Assembly (NCBI GenBank): GCA_000934455.1
Contig: KN882604.1
Span: forward strand, 125,900-161,937
Source: Apostichopus parvimensis
Taxonomy: Eukaryota; Echinodermata; Holothuroidea; Aspidochirotida; Stichopodidae
DNA length: 36,038 nt
Reading direction: 5' to 3'
Below are positions 20,601 through 29,116 of this stretch, one piece after another (within the stretch, counting starts at the first letter, position 1; every line of letters starts with the position of its first letter). The position numbers and the translations under genes were made by a program. The notes beneath the pieces were generated by a model. The model was not told the origin of the DNA. It was given only the letters and a program-made list of their open reading frames with translations, and searched no databases.

Positions 20601-22111
20601 GTACAATCTCTTACCTAGTAGCACAGACATGGCATTCTCCTTCATCAAACTTCCCGGAGAGATTACTAACAGTTTGTGTTTTACAACCTGAGAACATAAT
20701 ATACTTTCCAACTTCCTAGTCCCAGTAGATCACTTACACTCTGACCTCCACAGTAACTCTTTACAAGAGAAGCCCCACACACCTGTCTGTGCACCCAAAA
20801 TCAGATGTATACTAATAAAGTAACCTTCAGTATGATGTCATTGCCAATGATGTCATAGTGTGGTGAATTTATAAATTATAGCTTACCTGTTTACTAGAAA
20901 GGNNNNNNNNNNNNNNNNNNNNNNNNNNNNNNNNNNNNNNNNNNNNNNNNNNNNNNNNNNNNNNNNNNNNNNNNNNNNNNNNNNNNNNNNNNNNNNNNNN
21001 NNNNNNNNNNNNNNNNNNNNNNNNNNNNNNNNNNNNNNNNNNNNNNNNNNNNNNNNNNNNNNNNNNNNNNNNNNNNNNNNNNNNNNNNNNNNNNNNNNNN
21101 NNNNNNNNNNNNNNNNNNNNNNNNNNNNNNNNNNNNNNNNNNNNNNNNNNNNNNNNNNNNNNNNNNNNNNNNNNNNNNNNNNNNNNNNNNNNNNNNNNNN
21201 NNNNNNNNNNNNCATATCTTTCAGTTTTCTCTCTAAATATATTACATTTTCCGTCAATGGAATATCTCTTTAATCATTTCATGTAAATGTAAGATGGAGT
21301 CTTCCTAGCAGACATTTTTGACCTTAAAAAGTCAAGAAGAGTTAAGTACTTCAAAATCAATAATTCCATTAAATATTACGATACATTGATTATTCATTTA
21401 AACAAATAAAATATCACTTATCTGACAGTTGGCAGTCAAATTGACAGGAAATCATAATCTCAACCACAAACACACACCTCATCCAGCGGATGTCCGTTCA
21501 AACACAATCCATTCCATACATTCCCCAGCAGTCTACCGCTTCCTCCCCCTCCTCCCCTACAAAAATAAATTACTTTCCATTTAACGAAACTTTTAATGAA
21601 AACACCCCACAAGCACGCTCGCAAAACGCACAACAAGCAGGGGAAATCCTCGTTGACGTAATACCGTTACTCTGAGTCAACCTGTATTACGTCACCTACA
21701 GCAATCTGCGACTGTGCACTTTCAGCTACAGCAGAAAACGTGTGTAAACGATTCATTCGACACAAAAATCATGACCACTGAGATATAATATCAGAATATA
21801 ATAGTAAACATCAACATCGACGATGCTCATAAACGTATAAAATATATAATTAAGGGATACAAGAAAGAAGTTAGAAAGGTAGATCTAGCAACGTAACTAG
21901 GCAACTATAGGCCTAAAAGTAGGTAGGCTATGTACGAGCATATACTTTTATATTTATAAATTATTGGCTTTATTAAGTACAATAAAGTGTATAGGTTAAG
22001 CATAGTCTAACATGGTTATATATTGAATACCTTACAGTCTTAAATATATAACATGTAAAGCCATCAAATGGAACACTAACCTCTTTGGTCTTCCATGTTT
22101 GTAAGGTAAAT
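8515..22111 (-). CDS. intron-rich tyrosine-recombinase-like gene (whole gene span)
   Basis: About 19 exons, rebuilt by pairing AG acceptors and GT donors and requiring codon phase to match across each junction; the exons are listed separately. The product is roughly 700 residues. In order it has an unrecognised helical part, a C2H2 finger, a Cys cluster, a basic helical region, a SAM-like core-binding part (TIGSYLLSVEKLCNFL), the catalytic domain and a Ser/Thr/Pro tail. Against XerD-type recombinases: box I Arg in SGHRSG (codon 13427-13429), hairpin Lys in HKT (12568-12570), box II Arg in NIRK (12337-12339), box III His in HMAHS (11943-11945) and Tyr nine residues later (11916-11918). The box II His position is Leu. 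Transposon Cryptons carry related enzymes; this one has many introns and no visible terminal repeats, which favours a host gene derived from such an enzyme. The exon at 13339-13492 has a frameshift, so this allele or assembly may be non-functional. Confidence 0.8.
9615..9650 (-). CDS. recombinase-like gene, 36-nt microexon
   Basis: Twelve codons, FMTLPSTSTDKV, flanked by acceptor TATTCACAG and donor GTAAGTAT. Phase 0 at both ends, so skipping it would keep the frame. Ser/Thr-rich linker. Confidence 0.65.
10134..10166 (-). CDS. recombinase-like gene, 33-nt microexon
   Basis: Eleven codons, SIQPSPTTSTN, between acceptor CTAATCACAG and donor GTAAGTTCC. Phase 0-0. Composition matches the neighbouring tail exons. 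Confidence 0.65.
10763..10810 (-). CDS. recombinase-like gene, 48-nt microexon
   Basis: Sixteen codons, SRPSTPPPLFDDDAQD, between acceptor TTTATATGCAG and donor GTAAGTTAA. Phase 0-0. Proline-rich and then acidic; likely disordered. Confidence 0.65.
11231..11320 (-). CDS. recombinase-like gene, Ser/Thr/Pro tail exon
   Basis: Thirty codons starting SLGSSALLPGTTAPPTSSEN and ending PLTSSD, between acceptor CTCTTATAG and donor GTAAGTTG. Phase 0-0. It begins the low-complexity tail directly after the catalytic domain. A competing frame (WDHLLCYL..) stops inside the exon and does not match phase. Confidence 0.7.
11850..11999 (-). CDS. recombinase-like gene, catalytic His and Tyr exon
   Basis: Fifty codons, phase 0-0, acceptor CTGCATCACAG, donor GTACGATT. 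The core text is SQIAEHMAHSESTQATYYKA. This matches box III and the nucleophile of tyrosine recombinases: HxxH-type His followed nine residues later by Tyr, the same spacing as LGHS..TTQIY in XerD. The nucleophile is probably the second Tyr (11916-11918). The rest (NMATNASMTIRGLLDG) leads into the tail. Confidence 0.8.
12319..12582 (-). CDS. recombinase-like gene, catalytic Lys and box II exon
   Basis: Eighty-eight codons, phase 0-0, acceptor TTAATTTATCAG, donor GTATTGTT. It begins VHNHKTAGTYGPVTIHL, with HKT as the beta-hairpin Lys, continues through a helix (MYQWCRAYMELARN) and FFLTRSGGAVDRV, and ends LNPLNIRKTVSTK. This last part is box II, where normal enzymes have H-x-x-R; here it reads L-N-I-R, so Arg is kept and the first His is Leu. 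The same replacement is, as I recall, common in metazoan proteins of this kind. Confidence 0.8.
13339..13492 (-). CDS. recombinase-like gene, box I Arg exon with one-base frameshift
   Basis: The acceptor is CAG at 13493-13495 or at 13484-13486; both give phase 0. The donor GTAGGGTT also fixes phase 0. From the inner acceptor the exon is 145 bases, one too many. The first part reads VASMRNIIITLILFVSGHRS, with box I Arg at 13427-13429. The last part, one frame over, reads LGEFQDAVMELYGEEESYF, the strand that normally follows box I. Neither frame is open through both parts. The extra base lies between about 13400 and 13410 (CTAAAGTCTGGG on the minus strand). Confidence 0.7.
14417..14487 (-). CDS. 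recombinase-like gene, linker exon before catalytic domain
   Basis: 71 bases; the first two complete a split Asp codon and then come 23 codons, VLLPSNEVARFKESVSLELE to APS. Acceptor CATACAATCAG, donor GTAAGTCT, ending in phase 0. It corresponds to the linker between the core-binding and catalytic parts. Confidence 0.75.
14818..15050 (-). CDS. recombinase-like gene, SAM-like core-binding exon
   Basis: 233 bases, 77 full codons. Acceptor CTCTTTTGTTTCAG, donor GTAATATT. It includes IVESLQKEAKQPKTIGSYLL then SVEKLCNFLIANREVANCLG, the pattern of the N-terminal core-binding domain of tyrosine recombinases, where a T/S-x-x-x-Y-L helix is followed by an F-L helix. The remainder (TQSSADDFTASLRAQNVRRE) is a charged helix. 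Phases at both ends match the neighbours. Confidence 0.8.
15369..15516 (-). CDS. recombinase-like gene, basic helical exon
   Basis: 148 bases, 48 full codons, acceptor TTTAATTCTCACAG, donor GTACTACA. It encodes QFHKYYEVRGGNTAAARKSA then ALLRRLSVTTRQLITP and more. Rich in Arg and Lys with helical periodicity. A DNA-contact role is plausible because the core-binding part follows directly. Confidence 0.75.
15770..15855 (-). CDS. recombinase-like gene, short acidic linker exon
   Basis: 86 bases; the first base completes a Gly codon, then 28 codons (NALDDDGSTSSKMTYPEMSA and on to ELLQDNTL). Acceptor TTTTAAGTAAAAG, donor GTAAATAA. Both junctions keep the frame (LPG to NALDDD, and NTL-G to QFHKYY). 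Confidence 0.7.
16559..16663 (-). CDS. recombinase-like gene, cysteine-cluster exon
   Basis: 105 bases; one base completes Lys, then 34 codons. Acceptor TATATTTCCAG, donor GTACACAA. It includes PCGRRLRDCPMTGCPARGSR, with Cys spaced CX6CX4C in a basic setting, which could bind zinc or extend the preceding finger. The other two frames stop inside the exon. Confidence 0.75.
17034..17161 (-). CDS. recombinase-like gene, C2H2 zinc-finger exon
   Basis: 128 bases, acceptor TTAATATTCCCAG, donor GTAATTTC. The frame starting in phase 0 reads RRQLCTLCNRGQRYLGTHFR and then RVH, a C2H2 finger with spacing CX2CX9HX4H, followed by a basic helix (AKERQRMLYAARA). A second frame is also open (DEGDSCAPC..), but it matches neither neighbour in phase and has no motif. 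Confidence 0.75.
17277..17309 (+). repeat. dispersed repeat, copy 2 (GTGTGAAGACTCG type)
   Basis: Matches 2040-2073 with small differences (GTGTGAAGACTCG, CACAAA, GAAACGTCT). It lies in the intron between the exons at 17034 and 17857. Only this short part is shared. Confidence 0.5.
17857..17887 (-). CDS. recombinase-like gene, 31-nt exon before the zinc finger
   Basis: Acceptor GTTTCATTGCAG and donor GTAAGTCA are both good. One base completes the previous codon, then ten codons SCLPSHSNVQ, ending in phase 0 as the zinc-finger exon requires. The other frames contain a stop or the wrong phase. Confidence 0.5.
18478..18655. repeat. GAT/ATC-rich microsatellite with 45-bp higher-order unit
   Basis: An imperfect trinucleotide tract. 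On the plus strand the block CCATTATCATCATCATCACC starts at 18523 and again at 18568, so a 45-bp unit is repeated within the triplet array. On the minus strand one frame reads mostly Asp and Gly; another reads Met, Ile, Thr and Val. Phase from the upstream exon favours an intronic position, directly next to a short exon. Confidence 0.75.
18647..18677 (-). CDS. recombinase-like gene, putative short exon next to microsatellite
   Basis: The acceptor CACATTTGTAG at 18678 is good. With the single base left by the exon at 19897 the frame reads SYGYPQGNRS, then hits TGA if no splice occurs. Three possible weak donors (GTCGTG, GTGGTG, GTGATG; exon end 18653, 18650 or 18647) are all in the same phase, and all fit the exon at 17887. 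Plausible, but not secure. Confidence 0.35.
19897..20214 (-). CDS. recombinase-like gene, large N-terminal exon
   Basis: 318 bases, 105 full codons, donor GTAAGTGA, acceptor TTTCATGGCAG. It starts VTFLYELQKSGRLETIYQET and continues through SELVRCQEVLNDGADNLADN to DLATLLARRLFGEYTS. It is helical with no stop in this frame. The last helix and LF pair faintly recall the start of a BEN domain, but I would not assign it. Phases match both neighbours. No known domain is recognised with confidence. Confidence 0.7.
20615..20687 (-). CDS. recombinase-like gene, N-terminal exon
   Basis: 73 bases, 24 codons (VVKHKLLVISPGSLMKENAM then SVLL) plus one base. Acceptor ATGTTCTCAG, donor GTAAGAGA. The frame joins the next exon (LL-V-VTFLYEL) and, upstream, the piece at the gap (SSKQ-VVKHK). 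Confidence 0.65.
20887..20902 (-). CDS. recombinase-like gene, exon truncated by assembly gap
   Basis: The last 16 bases of an exon before donor GTAAGC (20881-20886). In phase with the following exon it reads LSSKQ. Its 5' part lies in the run of N. Confidence 0.5.
20903..21212. other. assembly gap, 310 N
   Basis: Unknown bases. It removes the 3' part of one candidate exon (21213-21265) and the 5' part of the next (ending 20887), or the middle of a single exon; the two pieces could be one exon across the gap. Confidence 0.99.
21213..21265 (-). CDS. recombinase-like gene, putative exon running into the gap
   Basis: With AG at 21266-21267 the exon begins AT-ATT-CCA and reads IPLTENVIYLERKLKDM into the gap, an amphipathic helix. 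The acceptor has a weak pyrimidine tract. The phase fits a one-base carry-over from the putative start exon at 22081-22111, giving an Asp codon. Confidence 0.4.
21654..21694. promoter_or_regulatory. bZIP-type site cluster (CRE-like, AP-1, CRE-like)
   Basis: TGACGTAAT at 21654-21662, TGAGTCA at 21673-21679 and ATTACGTCA at 21686-21694. The two outer sites are exact inverted copies around a consensus AP-1 site. It lies near the 5' end of the recombinase-like gene, within a locally GC-richer patch. Promoter or intronic enhancer function is inferred. Confidence 0.4.
22081..22111 (-). CDS. recombinase-like gene, putative start-codon exon
   Basis: The acceptor TCTTTTTCAG at 22112 is strong. The 31-base exon contains ATG at 22094-22096 followed by GAA GAC CAA AGA G and the donor GTTAGT (less common at +3). 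It would encode MEDQR plus one base, which joins the exon at 21265 in phase (MEDQR-D-IPLTEN). No other ATG was found that joins the gene. Coding part 22081-22096; the rest would be 5' untranslated. Confidence 0.35.
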
Positions 22112-22832
22112 CTGAAAAAGATGACAAAATATGTAATTAGCCTAATAGAAACTTCATATGGGACATTTAAAACACCGAAATACATTTCAAAATTAGCTCT
22201 TGAAGAAAAAATCTCGTATTCCCTCCTTCGAACAAGAAAACCACATGATGAAAAGGACAAGCAGATACTTTGCTCAGAAATACAAATTAATTGTCTTTGT
22301 TTATTCAAAAACCATAGCTTACATTTCCTTAACAGAAATCATTTCAGAGTTCTAAAATAGTCTCAGCACAGCTATAATGTTCTGGGGATGGGGACTAACT
22401 GCTCAGGGTCATGTGACATCCAGAAATTAACCGACCATCCTTGCTGGTATTCTTGGAGTAGCATTCAGGGTCATTTGGTGAGGAATATCAATTTATATAA
22501 ATTTTTTATTGGGGGGGGGGGGGTTTGTTGCTGTATATGGTTGCTAAATATAAATAGCTGACAAGGCAGCTCAAAGAACGGACAAACTCCACTTGCTATT
22601 TCTGTTAGGTCCTTTCTGTTCATAGCTTTTCTATACTTCTTGGTTTAGTAATTTTGATTATAACATTCATAGAAACCATATTCTTCTTGAGTTGCTTTTA
22701 TGTAGCCTATCATATGATACTAAATTTTCAAGTTCTAGGCTCTTGTCACGGATTTTAATCCTTTGGCTGGAGCTTCCAATTGTTTACTATCTAGTATGGT
22801 AAAGCAGTAACACATACAGTCCAGGGATTTGC

Positions 22833-22915
22833 CGACGCTGGGCGGACCCCGCCCAGCACTCAAAATTACCGCCCAGCACTGTCTTAAAAATCGTGAATCC
22901 CGGCCCAGCACTATT
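22833..22915 (-). repeat. three short repeats of AGTGCTGGGC
   Basis: On the minus strand AGTGCTGGGC occurs three times within about 70 bases, followed by a related GCCCAGCG/GGGCGGGG inverted stretch. It looks like part of a dispersed element. I do not recognise the family. Confidence 0.4.
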
Positions 22916-23649
22916 TTCATCTAAAATCCCGACATTTCTAACGATGTATTCAACACAAATTGGGACTAGCCTATGCCAAAATCATACAGACTAATAATGC
23001 ATCAGTTACGCATGCGTAACATTACTTACCGCTCTCAATCGGTCCCTTGTAAAATGTCTTTGAAAGAAAGTAATCACTTTTACCAGGTACGTAATATATT
23101 TCACTAAAAAAAAAATGGAAATTGTTAGCAAAACTACTTGTGTACTTGTGTATGTGCTTAAAAAGCTACACAAGTGCCAGCATTTGGCATCTGAGCACCT
23201 TCAAACATCGGGACACCCCCTCCCCCTTAGACCCGGCACTCGGGAAGTCCTGGGCACATCCTTGCAGTCCAAGCATGAACAAGAAACCGCTTCCCAATCA
23301 AGGTTCAGAATCATACTGAACTTCATCCATTCACCAGCAACAGCTTAACGATTTTGATCACTAAAATATCAAATTTGGTAAAATAAAATGGTATTTTCAG
23401 ACAAAAGTCACATTGTCAAGAGCAATCTTCAAGATTATCAGCTAAAATGTCCATTTATGTTAACGGAAAACAAACAACATTAAATTGAGCACATTTCCGG
23501 TGTAAAACAACGTGTGGCAACCCTAATATACGGAATTGTGTGAGAAGATGTTGACTGAAGGAGGATAAAACAAGGATAAAAACTTAAGAAAAGAAGAAAA
23601 AAGGAAAAGAAACTTACAGAGTAGTTAAAGGCAACCGTGTCTCACTGAT

Positions 23650-23795
23650 GTGTTTTGTGGAATGACACGTCAACAAGTTTAAACATTTGAAAGTTATTTT
23701 ACACTGAACAACAGACACGTGGCGAAAACGTACGATATACTCAACACCTAAGGGAACAACTATTAGGCCAAAAATTACCATCGATACTAGTAATG
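23650..23795 (+). repeat. diverged copy of the 171-bp repeat family
   Basis: Shares 'gtggaatga..cgtcaa..agttta', 'gcgaaaacgtac.atatactca.cacctaa' and the following text with the copy at 23935-24160, at clearly lower identity. Same orientation, about 290 bases apart. Confidence 0.5.
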
Positions 23796-23989
23796 GATCA
23801 CAGGTGCCAGGAAATCTCATCGCATGTAGAATAGTTGGATTTTAAAAAAACAAAATCCCATGCACCCTTGTTTAAATGTCATTTCATCATTTCACAAAGA
23901 ATCTGCTCCCAGGTTTTAGCACTTTCCTATGCCTATGAGTGGAATGATGCGTCAATCAGTTTAAAAATGATAAGGTTATTGTAAATGGA

Positions 23990-24160
23990 CCAATTACTGC
24001 GTGTAGCGAAAACGTACAATATACTCATCACCTAAAGGACCAAAGTAATTTGCATAAAGCGACTGGGCATTGAATTTCAAATATTTACTACGCAAATTCG
24101 GCCTTCTGTATCTTTTACAACCAGCGATACGTAGTTAAGTCCATATAAATCATAAGAAAC
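23990..24160 (+). repeat. 171-bp dispersed repeat, copy 1
   Basis: Aligns without gaps to 30843-31013; by eye there are four mismatches. A more diverged match continues to the left, to about 23935. Starts CCAATTACTGCG and ends CATAAGAAAC. Confidence 0.85.
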
Positions 24161-26316
24161 ATTTAAAATGCCCCCAATTTGAAAAACTTTTAAGTGGAGT
24201 TTTCGTGTTCACTCTCAGCAAAATTGAAATGACTGGAATGGTATGGGAAAGGTCTAAGGGGAGGGTGTGTCCCTGGGTAAAATCACTCAAATTACAAACC
24301 TCAACTCGATCCTGAGTAGATCTATATGGGCTCTGTGTGGATCCTGCGAAATAGGAGGGCACTGCGTACAAATGAAGGTGTTTTTTTTAATTCAGAAAAC
24401 TCAAGGGGGTTTTAAACCCCACCTCCCTGGATCCGCCCTGGCGTATCAAATTACACCTCACCAATAGATGCTTTGCGTCAATACCAACATGTACAAATGC
24501 AACACGTAACTCTCACCCAGAACAAGATAGCAGTGGTGCCCCAACTACGGCAAGGTATATTTTTCAGGGCAAACAAAATAATTATGATATGGGGGAGGCA
24601 GGGACGTCGCTAGAGGGGGAATGTCTCACCCCCAAAACTTGGTAAAACTGACGATAGTTGGAAGATTGGAATTTCCGATTGTCGCACTTGAGTTTATCTA
24701 GGCCTATTCATATATTCCTGTGATTGTGAATGACCTAAAATTTGAAAAATTTCGGTCACAATTGACCTTTAATCCGTCATATTTACCACGTTTTCCTTGC
24801 CACAAATTGTATCTCGCGATCCTTATCCTCCACCATACAAAACTTGGTATGATTTTTAATACTCTAAAAAATGCCCAATAGAACTACCGTCATAGGCGTA
24901 GGAGCCAATTTCATTTGGGGGGGGGGGGGCTGTAACGACTTGTCCGAAAAATATAAACAACATTTTTCGCGCGCATTCAATATGTTAATGTGCATATCAT
25001 TTACGCATACATCGGTTATTACATCGCATGCCAATAACATACAATCGTTTTCCGTTTTATTACCCTTCCATATTGGTTAGAATTAATTATCAGCATATTG
25101 CCCGAATTTTCAGTTGTGGGGGGTGGGGGCTAATAAGTTTGTGAAGTGAGTGCCAGTGTGTACATATGTATCGAAAAAGTTCAGAACAAAAGTGCAGTCG
25201 CGAAAGATGGGGTGTCTGACTGACACTGACCGTATCGTTGACAAGTAGCGCGGGGGGGGGGGGGAGAAGGCAGCAGTCTGAATTTTCTGGCTTCAACACC
25301 CATCCAGTTGGATTTTCAGCCACTACACCCTCCCCCCCAATCATCATGCCTTAGCTATGTCCCTGTGGGAGGGGTTGTTGTTCCTCTTCGGGAAGTTTTT
25401 ACTTGTAATGCAGATATGTAAATGAGGTCATACTAGATACTCCGCCCATTTGAAATGTTTTGTATCTTGGTTAAACGTTGATCCTGTTTCTGCTGCAACC
25501 GAAAACGGTGTTTTCTTCTTAAAAACGCAAGTGTTTCCTGAAGTATTACCACTTTTAGAGTTACCTTCAAGGGATTCAGATTTAGTCTTCCTTTTTGAGA
25601 ATTCAAGAGATTATCTTTTAAATATCTGTTCACAATACTATTTACACTACATATATTTGCGTTGAAAATTATGTAATGGAATTCTCTGCCTTTCAAGATT
25701 CATATACAGAATAATAACAATGAATAGTAAAAGCTGTGAGACTGAAAATGATACAAAGTTGATTTTAAAGTAAGAAATATTTATTAAAACCCAATAAATA
25801 ATACCATGCAAAGATAATGACAATTTTAAAATGTACAGTTAAGTATTGTATATGTATCAAAAAAGATAACAAACACATGGAACAAGCACCTATATGTGGT
25901 AAAGGGGGGCTGCTTTTACAAGTGAAACATACAGAGTGTGTTTGAAACTGACAAAATTGGTCTCCAATACTTTTGTCCTTATTTTAAATCCGACCACCTT
26001 TAGCTCTAACACCCATCTTATAAACATGACTGAGAAAAATCTTTCCAATGACATCATCTCATGCCTTGGCAATGTCAGAATGAAGGGACTGTTAGCATTA
26101 CACCCCCTAAACGAATTCAAACAAGTTCAAAATATTCAACTAGAAATTATAAATATAAGAAGAGATTAATATATTTAAATTTAATAATATACAAACATTT
26201 ATGTCTAGTATTATTTAAAATAAAAATACAGCATCAAAAATCCCTTAAAATGCGGTGTAGGATGCGGTGACCATACAATCAAGAATTCAAAAGAGAATTC
26301 AAAAGAGCTTCTCGAT

Positions 26317-26369
26317 ATATAACATTGATTTCAGGTCACCTGATGATATAACATTCATCTCAGGTCACC
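26317..26369 (+). repeat. two tandem units with AGGTCACC
   Basis: ATATAACATT-(G/C)AT(T/C)TCAGGTCACC occurs at 26317-26340 and 26346-26369, a 29-bp period. Each ends with AGGTCA, the nuclear-receptor half-site; this may be coincidence. Confidence 0.5.
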
Positions 26370-26419
26370 TTATCACACCCAAATCTCACATCTAAACACC
26401 TACTATAGCACATCATGTC

Positions 26420-26890
26420 TAACCAACAAGTTTTGTCTTATTTATCCAAGGCTACATGTAAACAAACACTATCATTTGAAGCAAGAACAAACAATGAATT
26501 ACAATTAAAACATGCACAAAGATTATGTGTTAAGCGTTATTTAAATTAATAAACAATATGAAAAAGTTCCATATAGGGTGGAAATGACAATACCAGCGAA
26601 CACCTTTTAAATACCACCTGTCTACTCGCAACAATTTTACCTAGTTTAACCAAGAGTTTACCTTCTCCCCATAGACAAAATAGGTGTATACAACAAAGTA
26701 TGATATGAAGCAAGAACAAACAATCAATTACACTTTAAATATATACAAATATTATATGTTACCATTATTTGAACTAATTAATCTGAACACAACATAGCAT
26801 CCCATGTGTACTGTCAGTCTACTAGCAACGATTTTCTTAGTGATCCAAGAGTGTAACCCCTGCCCCAGATTTAACAGAATAGATGTTGAT
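26420..26890 (+). repeat. degenerate tandem repeat, period about 200-230 bp
   Basis: GAAGCAAGAACAAACAAT occurs at 26478 and 26707 with similar following text (AATTACA.TT.AA.., TTAT.TGTTA). 'GTCTAC..GCAACAATTTT' and '..CCAAGAGT' occur near 26618 and 26816, with a weaker third match near 26420. Confidence 0.55.
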
Positions 26891-27430
26891 AATGTCACCC
26901 TACCTGAAAGGTTTATTCAACCAAAATGCAGTAAATTCTTTTTGTCTCATCAACTTTTTAAATTAAAATATGCCCATAGTATAACATATCTCTATCATAT
27001 ATTAATATTATGAAATAGCTGAGGGAACCTGATGACTGACCACAGTTCTTCTTTTCTGACAGTTCATTATATGATAACTTTGCAATTAAAGGGCTTTGCC
27101 CCTGGAGGAATAGATTTTGAAGAAAATTGCAAATTTGCTACCCTCTCACCCCCTCAAAATATGTTTGAAAATTCCATTTTTCAATGCATTACTTTTTTAT
27201 CACTCACTCCCAACCTAAAGAACAATGCTGAATCTACACCAGGCCTAGCAAAGAAATCCAAATCTTTAAAACAAAACTGTTTTTAAAGATAAATATGCAG
27301 TTAGATTGTGCTTCAAAGCTTTTGTATAGTCGCTTTTATATTCTAATTCTCTTTCCTGCTGTCGTATAGTACCTGTGCTGGAGCTGAATTCGCTTAATGT
27401 TGCATGTTCAGACCGCTTGTGGTTGATCAT

Positions 27431-27656
27431 CTATTGGCTAGCGACTTTTGTTACAAAGGTTAGCAATTTAGCCGGTACCTTCCAATTGTCAGTGATTTCA
27501 AAAATCTCCTTTTGTACATATGTCAATGTACAGTTACATGATCTCGGGTATTCGATATTGACAACATAAAACATACTACTGAGATGAAAGAGACTGTCCA
27601 CAGAATCACCTTCCTTGACCACTTGGGACTCAGCAGCAATGGCACATGTACTTTCA
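27431..27656 (-). CDS. SAMD3-like family gene, C-terminal exon
   Basis: The acceptor TTTCTAATCAG precedes the exon; one base completes a codon, then 74 codons and TAG (27431-27433). It reads ESTCAIAAESQVVKEGDSVD, SLFHLSSMFYVVNIEYPRSC and on to PAKLLTFVTKVASQ. The pattern of a hydrophobic strand, a short acidic helix, then 'YVVNIEYP' and a final 'YVQKEIF' helix matches the C-terminal module of a large family of uncharacterised metazoan proteins, often annotated as SAMD3-like. Function unknown. The family call rests on memory, not a search. Confidence 0.6.
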
Positions 27657-28793
27657 CTGATTAGAAATTTAGGGGTTCACACTGAGTGTGCAATCTTTTG
27701 AAATTCGTTTTAAGTCTGAAATGAATAAAAACAATAGATACATAAAAAATGTCATAATGCAACAGGTTTATAATGACAGGATAAGATATGTCTTTCTCTT
27801 TGCAGTGCATTACACTTGGTCCATGCGTGGACAATTATCCTTCCCGTACCCTATATGTGCGCATCCCTATATGACTCATTGCTGCCTCTATGGTACTTTA
27901 TACCCATAGTAAGAATCTATACAAGCAACTAAACTTTAATCTAAAAATGGCATGTATGACCTGTTGTCATTCTGGAAGACTATAAATAAAGAAGACACAA
28001 GAAAGGTTATGATTTACACAGAAACCTTTAAGTCCTTCAGGAGTTGACTACAATGGATGCAATAAGTACATTGTAATCTTTGATAACAGGAGCAACACAT
28101 TAACTACAGTTGCAAAACATAAATCTCAGAAATATTACTTGCTAACTCATCTCACTGTAAGGAATAAGTAGAGACAAAATCCCTTCTGTAAAGATTCAGT
28201 TTGCTTTGATAATTGCTAATGACAATTTGAGTAGGCCTGCTCTTAGGTGGCAGAGACCATCTGCAGACCACTGGAACAGCACATCAAGAGGCAGCCTAAT
28301 CAAAATTAACATAGCTGGGGATTCCTTTCTACCAATCAGCATAAGTCTTCAACGATCTATAGTTTCACATTACATTGGGATATTAAATAACTAAATAAGA
28401 TAATTCAATAAAGATGATAACTTACTGTAAGTGAGTTATATTGAGCTAACATCACTACAAGATCGATTGTTACCTTAAATGACATCTACTACAATACATG
28501 TGTTCAAGTTATATACACTTTTGTATAATCTGGTATATTTTTACAGCCCTGCTGACAAAGAACACTGTACATCTACCCTATACATATCACTAGATGCACC
28601 AAGTTGACACTGGTGTTAAAGCCTAAATGCTAGGTTTGAGATACTTCAAAGATTTCATGTTGAATACTGTTAAATGCAATAAGACTAAACATGCACTACA
28701 ATGAACATGTAAATTAAATTGTGCATCCATAAATGCATGATACTTGATTTCCCCTATAACTACAAGCGTGACATGACACTTGAAATGATACAC

Positions 28794-28932
28794 GTCAGAG
28801 GCAGGTTCTGTAGAAAGTGGTGGGTGGCCAAAAGAGCACCGAAGACTTGCCTGTTATCTATGTCCTGTGAGTCTTCTGCCAGAATTTTGAAAGTAAAGAA
28901 GCCCATTTTACGGGCAATGGCATGGATAGTGT
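28794..28932 (-). CDS. SAMD3-like family gene, internal exon
   Basis: 139 bases. The frame TIHAIARKMGFFTFKILAED then RQVFGALLATHHFLQNLPL ends AC before donor GTGTAT, and joins the last exon in phase (LPL-T-ESTCAI). 'MGFFTF' fits the family's 'VGILTV' strand. The only AG acceptor (TATGAG at 28933) needs a one-base carry-over, but the exon at 29117 supplies none, so this junction is unresolved. Confidence 0.5.
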
Positions 28933-29116
28933 CTCATAATCAGGATAAGTAAATTTTAAGCATTTTCATCAGTATGTGAAGGTGGAAGGGGCTTGGGATG
29001 GTAAACCCCACCTGAATCTACACCAGCATAAGATATGCTATTTTACTCAGAGCATGAAAACAGGTGATAACAAACATGCCAATATCACAAATACTCTTTT
29101 CCAACTTTAATCTTAC

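Larger units (their letters stand above)
22112..27430. other. non-coding, repeat-rich stretch between the two genes
   Basis: There is no reading frame that combines motif content with splice support. It contains poly-G runs, the AGTGCTGGGC triplet, the 171-bp repeat and its diverged relative, and tandem duplications near 26.4-26.9 kb, all listed separately. A minus-strand AATAAA (plus strand 26912-26917) lies 514 bases past the stop of the second gene and could be its poly(A) signal. Confidence 0.55.

Noticed and set aside
21490-21675. Plus-strand 61-codon open frame rich in Ser, Pro and Gln
   Set aside because: No splice partner or motif; it overlaps the bZIP-site patch, and the opposite strand is open as well. 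Probably chance.
23614-23820. Minus-strand 68-codon frame ending at a good donor (GTAAGTTT)
   Set aside because: It falls inside a diverged copy of the dispersed repeat family and could not be joined to any exon.
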